A stretch of DNA of 8,124 bases, from positions 1 to 8,124 of the forward strand of contig USGP01000038.1 in NCBI GenBank assembly GCA_900554315.1, given 5' to 3'. Positions 1-6,056 of the stretch are shown here, piece after piece. The stretch's first letter is position 1, and every line of letters begins with the position of its first letter. This DNA comes from an uncultured Mycoplasmatota bacterium (GTDB lineage: Bacteria; Bacillota_I; Bacilli_A; RF39; UBA660). The notes beneath the pieces are model-generated. The model saw only the letters and a program-made list of their open reading frames with translations, did no database searches and had not been told where the DNA came from. The translations under genes and the position numbers were made by a program.

Positions 1-646
1 AATTGGATATTAAATAATATAGGGTTCCTGAGAAGTAGAAGAAAAATACAATAATCATAATTATTCTTAATATTATTTCTGATATATTTATATTTTTTAT
101 AATATTTTTTGGAACATTAAAAATAGAATTCATTAGATTGTTAAAAATTAAATCTGCTGATGATAATAATATTAAAATAATAATGATAATTGGTAAGGCA
201 ATGAAAAATGATTTTAACTTTTGTTTGGTCTTTTCTTTCATGTGTAGCTTATTGGATATTTTCGCTATTGTATCATTTTTTACTTCTTTTATATATTCAA
301 AGGGAGTTAACAATATATCAATAACATCTCCAAATATATTAATCATTCTAAAAGTTGGTTTTATTGTCATAATATAAAGTAAAATAAATAAACCTATAAT
401 TATAAAGAAATTTACAACTTTAAAAAATGCATTATCAAAAATACCATATGTCATGGATAATAATATAATAGGAATAAATATAAGTAATCCTTTTTTGTTA
501 TGGATATTATTGGTTTTCTTTAATGTATAATATATTAAAATACTAAGTGGTAAAATAAATAAAGTAACTCCTATTCCTAGTTTGGTTCCATAAAATAAGA
601 AACAAAACCATAACGATAGTAAAAATACATATAATAAATTAATCAT
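1..646 (-). CDS. DUF4173-like multi-spanning membrane protein, 3' end outside window
   Basis: An open frame of 215 codons runs from ATG at 646 to the left edge with no stop; the C-terminal part is missing. The start has an AAAGGAG ribosome site seven bases upstream, lying inside the end of the Xre gene, and the two genes overlap by 8 nt (ATGATTAA), so translation is probably coupled. The product is very hydrophobic, with likely membrane segments near residues 3-20, 22-41, 53-70, 77-95, 146-163 and 190-212. A polar, Lys-rich stretch lies at about 117-145. The segment LLSSADLIF (160-168) and the overall pattern resemble the DUF4153/DUF4173 membrane family as I remember it; no database was searched. 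Function is unknown. Its place behind a DUF2975 gene and an Xre regulator suggests co-regulation. Confidence is high that this is a gene, moderate for the family. Confidence 0.75.
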   Translation of the reverse strand, partial: MINLLYVFLLSLWFCFLFYGTKLGIGVTLFILPLSILIYYTLKKTNNIHNKKGLLIFIPIILLSMTYGIFDNAFFKVVNFFIIIGLFILLYIMTIKPTFRMINIFGDVIDILLTPFEYIKEVKNDTIAKISNKLHMKEKTKQKLKSFFIALPIIIIILILLSSADLIFNNLMNSIFNVPKNIIKNINISEIILRIIMIIVFFFYFSGTLYYLISN

Positions 647-857
647 TATTTTTCTCCTTTTCATAATCTAAAATATCTCCGGGTTTACAATCTAGAACTT
701 CACATATCTTATCTAGGGTGGAGAATCGAATTGCTTTTCCTTTGTTCGTTTTTAATATTGATAAATTGGCTTGTGTAATACCTATTTTTTCAGCTAACTC
801 TTGAGAAGATATCTTACGTTTTGCCATCATAACATCTAAATTTACAATAATTGCCAT
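639..857 (-). CDS. Xre-family HTH regulator, YozG-like
   Basis: This 72-residue protein is essentially a lone Cro/C1-type helix-turn-helix domain. It opens with a conserved MAIIVNLDVMMAKRKIS block. Helix 2, turn and recognition helix fall at about residues 18-40 (SQELAEKIGITQANLSILKT), followed by a KAIRFSTLDKICEVLDCKPGDIL block typical of YozG-type regulators. The start at 857 is supported by AAAGGAG at 870-864, which overlaps the stop region of the DUF2975 gene; the gap between the two genes is 13 nt. The next gene overlaps its stop by 8 nt. In Bacillus subtilis the family member yozG sits beside yoaS (DUF2975), the same pairing as here. Probable role: a DNA-binding regulator of its own operon, perhaps acting at the inverted repeat near 1349-1383. 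That target is an inference. Confidence 0.93.
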   Translation of the reverse strand: MAIIVNLDVMMAKRKISSQELAEKIGITQANLSILKTNKGKAIRFSTLDKICEVLDCKPGDILDYEKEKNND

Positions 858-870
858 TCTATTCTCCTTT

Positions 871-1338
871 CTAAATTGTTAAATCATTTTCTTCTTTATA
901 AATTGTTGCTTGTTTAAATAGTTCTGATAATAAATATAAAGCAATTGCTACACCAACAAATAATATAAAAAAGAATGTTAAGGAAATTTTTAGAGTAAGC
1001 GTATATGTTACATATATAAATATAGATAAAAGTAAAGCTACTAGTACCAACACAGAAATTATTGCACAAAGCCACATCCCTATTCTTAAATACTTTACTG
1101 TATTTTTACTAAATGGCGTTTCTTTTTTCAATTGATTAAACAATCTTATAAAAACATAAATAATACCAATAAATAATATTCCAATGGGATATAATAAGAA
1201 TACTAAAGTATTAAACTTTATTCCTAGTAATTCTAATATTTTCCATAAACCTAGTAAAGTTAATATTCCTAATATCATGGCTACCTTTAAAATTATATTT
1301 AATATAGTAGCTATTTTTTTCGTCTTTGTATGATTCAT
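871..1338 (-). CDS. DUF2975 membrane protein, YoaS-like
   Basis: The product has 155 residues and four predicted membrane segments (about 11-37, 43-66, 85-110 and 118-139). A cytosolic-looking loop carries KKETPF at 71-76, and the tail ends EENDLTI, both typical of DUF2975 proteins such as YoaS. The start at 1338 is chosen because AGGAG (1350-1346) sits seven bases upstream. An in-frame ATG 11 codons earlier overlaps the promoter -10 box and is rejected. The gene is first in a cassette with the Xre gene (13 nt gap) and a DUF4173-like gene. Its promoter would give a leader of only about 15 nt. Molecular function is unknown for the family. The repeated pairing with a small Xre protein suggests a membrane component linked to that regulator, but the sequence does not show how. 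Confidence 0.9.
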   Translation of the reverse strand: MNHTKTKKIATILNIILKVAMILGILTLLGLWKILELLGIKFNTLVFLLYPIGILFIGIIYVFIRLFNQLKKETPFSKNTVKYLRIGMWLCAIISVLVLVALLLSIFIYVTYTLTLKISLTFFFILFVGVAIALYLLSELFKQATIYKEENDLTI

Positions 1339-1348
1339 AATTTTTCTC

Positions 1349-1383
1349 CTTTTGACATTATTATATGCCATTTATATCAAAAG
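1349..1383. promoter_or_regulatory. Inverted repeat flanking the -10 box, candidate Xre operator
   Basis: The plus strand reads CTTTTGACAT at 1349-1358 and ATATCAAAAG at 1374-1383, an inverted repeat matching at 9 of 10 positions across a 15-base gap. One arm overlaps the -35 box, the other overlaps the expected start site and touches the ribosome site, and the -10 box lies between them. This layout fits repression by a dimeric HTH protein. The obvious candidate is the Xre protein encoded two genes downstream. The binding is an inference. Confidence 0.45.
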
Positions 1384-1387
1384 TCAA
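1360..1387 (-). promoter_or_regulatory. Sigma-A-type promoter of the DUF2975-Xre-DUF4173 cassette
   Basis: On the minus strand, TTGACT (1387-1382) and a perfect TATAAT (1365-1360) are separated by 16 bases. Transcription would start near 1353, only about 15 nt before the DUF2975 ATG and almost at the ribosome site. The promoter lies just upstream (in the minus direction) of the terminator of the M23 gene, so the cassette is a separate transcription unit. Confidence 0.75.
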
Positions 1388-1420
1388 TATTTTTTTATTG
1401 TTTTTCGATAATTTTTCTAT

Positions 1421-1448
1421 AAAATAAAACAGTCATTTCTGACTGTTT
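1421..1448 (-). terminator. Intrinsic terminator after the M23 endopeptidase gene
   Basis: The transcript forms a 9-bp stem AAACAGTCA/TGACTGTTT (1448-1440 with 1435-1427) closed by a GAAA tetraloop. It is followed by TATTTT and starts 3 nt after the stop codon. It ends the ftsE-ftsX-M23 operon. Confidence 0.9.
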
Positions 1449-1451
1449 ATT

Positions 1452-2612
1452 TTAATTTGGTACATATTTTAATGGGTTTATGATGTGAGATGTATATTGT
1501 GAATAAGTTCCATTATATACCCATCCATAGTCTTCTGCCATCTCTAAATGTAAGTGACATCCACTAGAATTTCCAGTTGATCCAACATATCCAATGACAT
1601 CTCCAATATCTACATTCTGACCAACACTGACATTATACCCTTGTAAATGGGCATATTGTGAAAATACTAATCTTCCGTTTACATTATGTACAATCAAAAT
1701 CATCTTTGCTCCCCAAGCATCAAGAGTATTTCCAACATAATAAACTCTTCCTGCTGCTACTGGGTAAATTGGAGTACCACAGCCTGCGGCATAATCCATT
1801 CCTTTATGGCCACCGTTACCATAATACCAGCTGATTCTTCCTCCTACAATTGGTCTTCTGAATCCATTAGCACCAATAATTGCTCCTGAGCCAGCATTGG
1901 AACTTCCTCCGCCACTTGTTGATACTGGAGGTTTATCACAAGTAACTCCTATTACATCATTAGATTTACATCCTCTACTCTTATAATATGATACTTGTTT
2001 TTTATAGTATTCAATTTGTCCTTTTGTACTTGGTATTGTACCTTCTATTTCTCTATTTTCAGTTTCAATTCTTTCTTTTTCGGAATTTAATTCTTCTGTT
2101 AAATCAGCTAATTCATCATTTTTTTCATCAAGTTCTTTTGTTTTCTGTTTGTTTGTTTCAATTAGCTTTTCTAAGTCATCCATAACTTTTTCGTTATAGT
2201 CAGTTAATTGTTCTACAACTGATACACGGTAAATCATATCTGTAATACTATCAGCTTCAAAAATGTATTCTAAGTAGGTATTTTCATTGCTAATTACTTG
2301 AAAATACTGTACTAAACTTTTACTTTCTTTTTCTTTATTTTTTATTTCTTGATTACTTTCGTCTATTTCTACTTTTAATTGATCTATTTGTTCTTCTGCT
2401 TCAGCAATTTGTTGTTCAATATTAGCAATTTTTGCTTTTATTTCTTTTACTTCTTGTTCATTTTTAGCCATTTTAGATTGTTTTTCTTCAAGTTCTGCTG
2501 TATATTTTGCCACCATATCTTCATATTCTTTTAACGTAACAGCATAAGTGCTTGTTGGAATTATTAATATACTAATAATTATTGCAACTAAAACTACTTT
2601 TATCTTCTTCAT
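1452..2612 (-). CDS. Secreted coiled-coil M23 (LytM) peptidoglycan endopeptidase, EnvC-like layout
   Basis: The 386-residue product starts with a signal peptide (basic MKKIK, hydrophobic to about 22, likely cut after TYA at 24). A long Glu/Lys/Gln-rich coiled coil follows (about 28-110 and 135-212), then a Gly/Ser linker (232-249) and a C-terminal M23 domain (about 250-380). The zinc and catalytic residues expected of an active enzyme are all present: H269 and D273 in HKGMD, H322 in YAHL, and H353/H355 in HLH. The domain should cleave peptide cross-links in peptidoglycan outside the membrane. It is encoded 1 nt after ftsX, with AAAGGTG inside the ftsX end as ribosome site, so it is probably the hydrolase controlled by FtsEX, in the role of EnvC, PcsB or CwlO elsewhere. 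Unlike EnvC, which is catalytically degenerate, this domain looks active. Four cysteines (215, 225, 278, 352) are unusual for an exported Firmicute protein. Confidence 0.93.
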   Translation of the reverse strand: MKKIKVVLVAIIISILIIPTSTYAVTLKEYEDMVAKYTAELEEKQSKMAKNEQEVKEIKAKIANIEQQIAEAEEQIDQLKVEIDESNQEIKNKEKESKSLVQYFQVISNENTYLEYIFEADSITDMIYRVSVVEQLTDYNEKVMDDLEKLIETNKQKTKELDEKNDELADLTEELNSEKERIETENREIEGTIPSTKGQIEYYKKQVSYYKSRGCKSNDVIGVTCDKPPVSTSGGGSSNAGSGAIIGANGFRRPIVGGRISWYYGNGGHKGMDYAAGCGTPIYPVAAGRVYYVGNTLDAWGAKMILIVHNVNGRLVFSQYAHLQGYNVSVGQNVDIGDVIGYVGSTGNSSGCHLHLEMAEDYGWVYNGTYSQYTSHIINPLKYVPN

Positions 2613-2613
2613 A

Positions 2614-3513
2614 TTACACCTTTAAATACTTTCTTACAGCACCAGCACTACCTACCATACCCACAATAATACCAATTACAACAATGATTAATGAAGCTTG
2701 ATAAATAAATGGTTCTGGTTGGATTAATTCAATTAATGGTGTAAATAAATGGCCTTCAAAATGATTATAGAATGCTAAGTATCCATATGTAATTAAAATA
2801 ACCGGAACAATGGCTCCGAAGAAACCTAAAATCATACCTTCTATAATAAATGGTACTTTTATAGCAAAGTTACTTGCTCCAACTAAACGCATAATTCCAA
2901 TTTCTCTTTTTCTTGAGAATATTGTTAATTTAATTGTATTAATAATTAAGAATATTGTTACAATTACTAAAGCTATTACTACTCCATAAGCTACTTTTTC
3001 AATTGAAGAGAATGCATTAACTAGTCTTTCTACCATTCCTTCTCCATATTGAACAGTATCTACTTTTGGTAATTCTTTCATTTGATCAGCAGTTTTTCCC
3101 ATATTTTCTACATTTTTAACTTTAATTTTAAATGTATCTCTTAATGGATTGTCTTCGTTTTCCCAATCTTTCATTACTGATTCAAACACATCATTTTCTT
3201 TCATCATATCTTTTCGTACAGCATTTTTACTTTCAAATGTATATTTGGCTATATTTTTCTTGGAATCTAATATTGTTTTCATTTGGTTAATATCATCTTC
3301 TGTAGCATCATTGTCCATAAATACTACGATTGTTAAATCTCTTTCAATTTCTTTTGTAAAGTTTTGAACATTGAATGATGCCATTATAGCAATTGCTACT
3401 ATAATTAATGTAATTGTAATACAAGAGATTGAGGCAAGGGATAAGCTAAAGTTTCTAACTACACTCTTGAAGGCATCTCTCATACTTCTTCCTAACATTC
3501 TAAATATCTTCAT
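2614..3513 (-). CDS. ftsX: Cell division ABC transporter-like membrane protein FtsX
   Basis: The 299-residue protein has the FtsX plan. A cytoplasmic N-terminus (1-23) leads to a first membrane segment (about 24-46) and a large extracytoplasmic domain (about 50-170). Three more segments follow at about 173-195, 221-245 and 269-290. The conserved motif RKREIGIMRLVGAS (201-214) lies in the cytoplasmic loop after the second segment, where the family couples to FtsE. The outer domain contacts the partner hydrolase or its activator in studied systems. The start at 3513 lies inside the end of ftsE (14 nt overlap), with AAAGGA upstream, so translation is coupled. Its stop is 1 nt before the M23 gene, the expected target. 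FtsX moves no known substrate; it transmits the ATPase cycle of FtsE across the membrane. Confidence 0.96.
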   Translation of the reverse strand: MKIFRMLGRSMRDAFKSVVRNFSLSLASISCITITLIIVAIAIMASFNVQNFTKEIERDLTIVVFMDNDATEDDINQMKTILDSKKNIAKYTFESKNAVRKDMMKENDVFESVMKDWENEDNPLRDTFKIKVKNVENMGKTADQMKELPKVDTVQYGEGMVERLVNAFSSIEKVAYGVVIALVIVTIFLIINTIKLTIFSRKREIGIMRLVGASNFAIKVPFIIEGMILGFFGAIVPVILITYGYLAFYNHFEGHLFTPLIELIQPEPFIYQASLIIVVIGIIVGMVGSAGAVRKYLKV

Positions 3514-4198
3514 CTACATATGTTCCTTTCTTCTTAAAGTTAACCAAATGACCATCTTTTAAAGTGACAACTTGTTTTTTCATTCTATTTACAATTTCTT
3601 TATCATGAGTTGCCATAATAATAGTTGTTCCTCTTGTCTTATTGATGTTATCTAGTACCTTCATAATTTCCATACTACGCTCTGGATCCAAGTTTCCTGT
3701 TGGTTCGTCACACAATAATAATTTAGGATTATTTACAATTGCTCTTGCAATTGCTACACGTTGTTGTTCTCCTCCAGACAATTGGTCTGGGTAGTTATGT
3801 ACTTTATTTTTTAATCCTACTTCTTCTAATGCACGTAATACATTTTTTCTGGTTACTTCTTTTGTTGCTCCTATTACTTCCATAGCAAAAGCAACATTTT
3901 CATATACTGTCAATTTAGGTAAAAGTCTATAATCTTGGAACACAATTCCTAATTTTCTTCTAAGCTTATATACTTTTGTATTTCTTAATTTTGCTACATC
4001 AAGTCCTCCAACAATAATTTGACCTCTTGTTGGTTTTTCTTCACGATATAGCATTTTAATTAGTGTACTCTTACCACTACCAGATCCACCAATTACGAAA
4101 GTAAAAGAACCTTTTTCAATTGCAAGATTTAAGTCATAAATTGCTGTAACACCATTTTTGTATTTTTTTTCTACATTTTTTAATCTGATTAAGTCCAT
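3500..4198 (-). CDS. ftsE: Cell division ATP-binding protein FtsE
   Basis: The 232-residue ABC ATPase carries every nucleotide-binding motif: Walker A GGSGSGKST (37-45), Q-loop in FQDYRLLPKLTVYENVAF (87-104), signature LSGGEQQRVAIARA (140-153), Walker B LLLCDEPTGNLDP (160-172) and H-loop ATHD (196-199). The DYRLLPKLTVYENV segment and the adjacent ftsX identify FtsE rather than another MacB/LolD-type ATPase. The start at 4198 is chosen because GGAGGT (4208-4203) lies directly upstream. The frame stays open for 29 more codons, but those run back through the promoter and the terminator of the preceding gene. It heads an operon with ftsX (14 nt overlap) and the M23 gene. In the cytoplasm it should drive the FtsX conformational cycle that activates wall hydrolysis at division or elongation. 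Confidence 0.97.
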   Translation of the reverse strand: MDLIRLKNVEKKYKNGVTAIYDLNLAIEKGSFTFVIGGSGSGKSTLIKMLYREEKPTRGQIIVGGLDVAKLRNTKVYKLRRKLGIVFQDYRLLPKLTVYENVAFAMEVIGATKEVTRKNVLRALEEVGLKNKVHNYPDQLSGGEQQRVAIARAIVNNPKLLLCDEPTGNLDPERSMEIMKVLDNINKTRGTTIIMATHDKEIVNRMKKQVVTLKDGHLVNFKKKGTYVDEDI

Positions 4199-4223
4199 AT
4201 TTACCTCCATCCTAGTATATTTT

Positions 4224-4232
4224 ATTATATCA
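4224..4232 (-). promoter_or_regulatory. Extended -10 promoter of ftsE-ftsX-M23
   Basis: The minus strand reads TGATATAAT, a perfect TATAAT preceded by the extended -10 TG. No good -35 box lies 17 bases upstream, where the T tail of the preceding terminator falls, as is common with extended -10 promoters. The expected start is near 4217, giving a leader of about 20 nt that contains GGAGGT. Confidence 0.7.
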
Positions 4233-4245
4233 TATAATTTGACAT

Positions 4246-4277
4246 AAAAAAAGAGGAGTTCTATGAATTCTCCTCTT
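4246..4277 (-). terminator. Intrinsic terminator after the second YitT-family gene
   Basis: The transcript forms the stem AAGAGGAG/CTCCTCTT (4277-4270 with 4258-4251) with an 11-base loop, then a run of T. It starts 7 nt after the stop codon at 4285. It separates the prfB-yitT-yitT unit from the ftsE promoter. Confidence 0.88.
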
Positions 4278-4284
4278 GTTAACA

Positions 4285-5154
4285 TTATTTTCCACCTTTT
4301 ACTTCATAAGCATCTTCTACTACAAAAAATACATCGGGATCAATTAATTTTATACCTTCTGTTACTTTATAATAATCTCTTGTTGGTACTACTAAAAGAA
4401 GAATTTTTCTTTTTCTTCCAAAAAATGTTCTCTTTTCACTAAAAATAGTTACTGTATGATGTAATCTATTTACAATATATTCTTTTATTTCATCTTCTTT
4501 ACTAGTTACTATATGAAAGGCTTTATTATTAGAGATTCCTAATAATACCTTGTCAATCATTAAATTATTAATAAATACTAAAATGATGGCATACATCATC
4601 ATAGACCAACCAAAAAAGATACTTCCAATAATGATAATTATGGCATTAATTACCATACTTGATTTAGTAACTGGTATTTTAAAATACTTATCTAATATTT
4701 GGCTAATAATAGGTAATCCTCCATTACTAAAACCAGTTTTGTAAATTAGTCCATTGGCAATTCCTCCTATAATTCCAGCAAATATTATCATTAAAAATAT
4801 ATCATTATGATTTACAGTTATATATTCTGGAATTACACTTGTTATTTTTACAAATAATGGATATAAAAAAGTTGCTAAAAGAGAACCTGCGGTTCTTTCT
4901 TTTCCTAAATACATAAAACTAAATAATAGACAAGTTGCTGATACTAAAAATATCATAATAGAAGAATCAATTCCATAGACGTAATTTGTTATTATTGCAA
5001 TACCATTTACTCCTCCTGCTACTAGTCCAGTTGGTAATAAAAATAAATTATAAACAATCGCTAAAACAAATAAACTTACTGTTAGTGTAATTAGACGCCG
5101 TATTATACTTTTTCTTTTTATTTTTTCTAAAATATTATCAAAAAACTTATCCAT
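4285..5154 (-). CDS. YitT-family (UPF0750) membrane protein with DUF2179 domain, second copy
   Basis: The 289-residue protein has an N-terminal multi-spanning domain (about 18-200) with the family motif LPTGLVAGGVNGIAIITN (40-57), and a C-terminal soluble DUF2179 domain (about 205-287, with FHIVTSKE, VVPTRDYY, FFVVEDAYEV). It is a paralogue of the gene before it. The two share the LGK[ED][RK]T loop, YK[TA]GF and the whole DUF2179 layout. It differs in a conserved spot: GFSNGGLPIIS here (141-151) against GFTTGGTDIIN in the neighbour. The start codon overlaps the preceding stop (TAATG), with GGAGGAG upstream, so translation is coupled. An intrinsic terminator follows. Transport function in this family is not established. 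Confidence 0.93.
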   Translation of the reverse strand: MDKFFDNILEKIKRKSIIRRLITLTVSLFVLAIVYNLFLLPTGLVAGGVNGIAIITNYVYGIDSSIMIFLVSATCLLFSFMYLGKERTAGSLLATFLYPLFVKITSVIPEYITVNHNDIFLMIIFAGIIGGIANGLIYKTGFSNGGLPIISQILDKYFKIPVTKSSMVINAIIIIIGSIFFGWSMMMYAIILVFINNLMIDKVLLGISNNKAFHIVTSKEDEIKEYIVNRLHHTVTIFSEKRTFFGRKRKILLLVVPTRDYYKVTEGIKLIDPDVFFVVEDAYEVKGGK

Positions 5155-6035
5155 TATTCTCCTCCAAAGACTTCATAGGCGTCTGTTACTACAAAGAATG
5201 CATTAGAATCTATTTCATGAATTCCTTCTTTTAATCTATAATAATCTTTGGTTGGTAATACACACATTAATACCGTTTGATTCCCTTGGGCATAACCGCC
5301 TTTGGCATTAAATACAGTAACTCCATGATTTAAATATTTTAAAATGTAGGCTTTTATTTTTTGTTCTTCTTTTGTCACAATGTAGAAGGCTTTGCTATCA
5401 GATACTCCTAGGATAACTCTGTCGGACATAAAACTAATTACATAAAGCGTTATAATTGAATACATAAAATGAGTTGGTCCAAAAACAAAGGCTGTTAAAA
5501 GTACAATTGTTCCATCACAATATAACATGCTTTTTCCCATACTTGTTTTGGCATATTTTGATATAATTTGGTTAATGATATCTGTTCCACCTGTTGTAAA
5601 TCCTGCCTTATAAATCATTCCTGCTCCAAATCCATATACAACTCCTCCAAAAACAGAAATTAATAATAATTGATTGGTATCTATATCTATGATTGTACCA
5701 ATATTGCTTGTAAGACTAACAAATAATGGAAAAAGAATAGATCCTAATATTGTAGCTTTTGTCTTTTCTTTTCCTAGTAAAAAATAACTTAGAATTAGTA
5801 ATAAAATATCTACTATAAAAATAAAGATAGAATTATTAATACCAGTTAAATTATTTACAATAATTGCTAGTCCTCCTACTCCTCCCGCTACAATGTTATT
5901 TGGTGCTAAGAAAAGATTATAGGAAACTGCAATCAATAAACATCCTAATACAAATTGAATATGTCTTTTTATAGTTGACTTTGAATATATTTGTTCTAGA
6001 ACTTTTAAATCTTTTGTTTTAGAAAATAATCCCAT
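5154..6035 (-). CDS. YitT-family (UPF0750) membrane protein with DUF2179 domain, first copy
   Basis: The 293-residue protein has a multi-spanning N-terminal domain (about 25-205) with the motifs NNIVAGGVGGLAIIVNN (46-62) and YKAGFTTGGTDIINQIISKY (142-161). The C-terminal DUF2179 domain lies at about 208-290 (FYIVTKEE, VLPTKDYY, FFVVTDAYEV). I place the start at ATG 6035: GAGGGG lies five bases upstream, whereas the in-frame GTG at 6041 overlaps that ribosome site. It lies 21 nt after prfB with no terminator between, so it is probably cotranscribed with it. It overlaps the next paralogue by 1 nt. Bacillus subtilis carries several family members (YitT, YvjA and others) without a settled biochemical role; DUF2179 resembles a small-ligand-binding regulatory domain. 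Confidence 0.93.
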   Translation of the reverse strand: MGLFSKTKDLKVLEQIYSKSTIKRHIQFVLGCLLIAVSYNLFLAPNNIVAGGVGGLAIIVNNLTGINNSIFIFIVDILLLILSYFLLGKEKTKATILGSILFPLFVSLTSNIGTIIDIDTNQLLLISVFGGVVYGFGAGMIYKAGFTTGGTDIINQIISKYAKTSMGKSMLYCDGTIVLLTAFVFGPTHFMYSIITLYVISFMSDRVILGVSDSKAFYIVTKEEQKIKAYILKYLNHGVTVFNAKGGYAQGNQTVLMCVLPTKDYYRLKEGIHEIDSNAFFVVTDAYEVFGGE

Positions 6036-6056
6036 ATGCACCCCTCACTTTTATTC

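Noticed and set aside
138..377. Plus-strand open frame of 79 codons
   Set aside because: It lies opposite the DUF4173-like gene, which has a good start and ribosome site; it has none and shows no domain.
1686..2185. Plus-strand open frames at 1686-1889 and 1988-2185
   Set aside because: Both are antisense shadows of the M23 gene without ribosome sites.
3149..3562. Plus-strand open frames at 3149-3367 and 3371-3562
   Set aside because: They are antisense to ftsX and ftsE and have no start signals or recognisable content.
4199..4285. Longer FtsE with 29 extra N-terminal residues
   Set aside because: The extra codons lie in the preceding terminator and the ftsE promoter; GGAGGT directly supports ATG 4198, and the family starts at that point.
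4550..4744. Plus-strand open frame of 64 codons
   Set aside because: It is opposite the membrane domain of the second YitT gene; the hydrophobic look is a by-product of that sequence.
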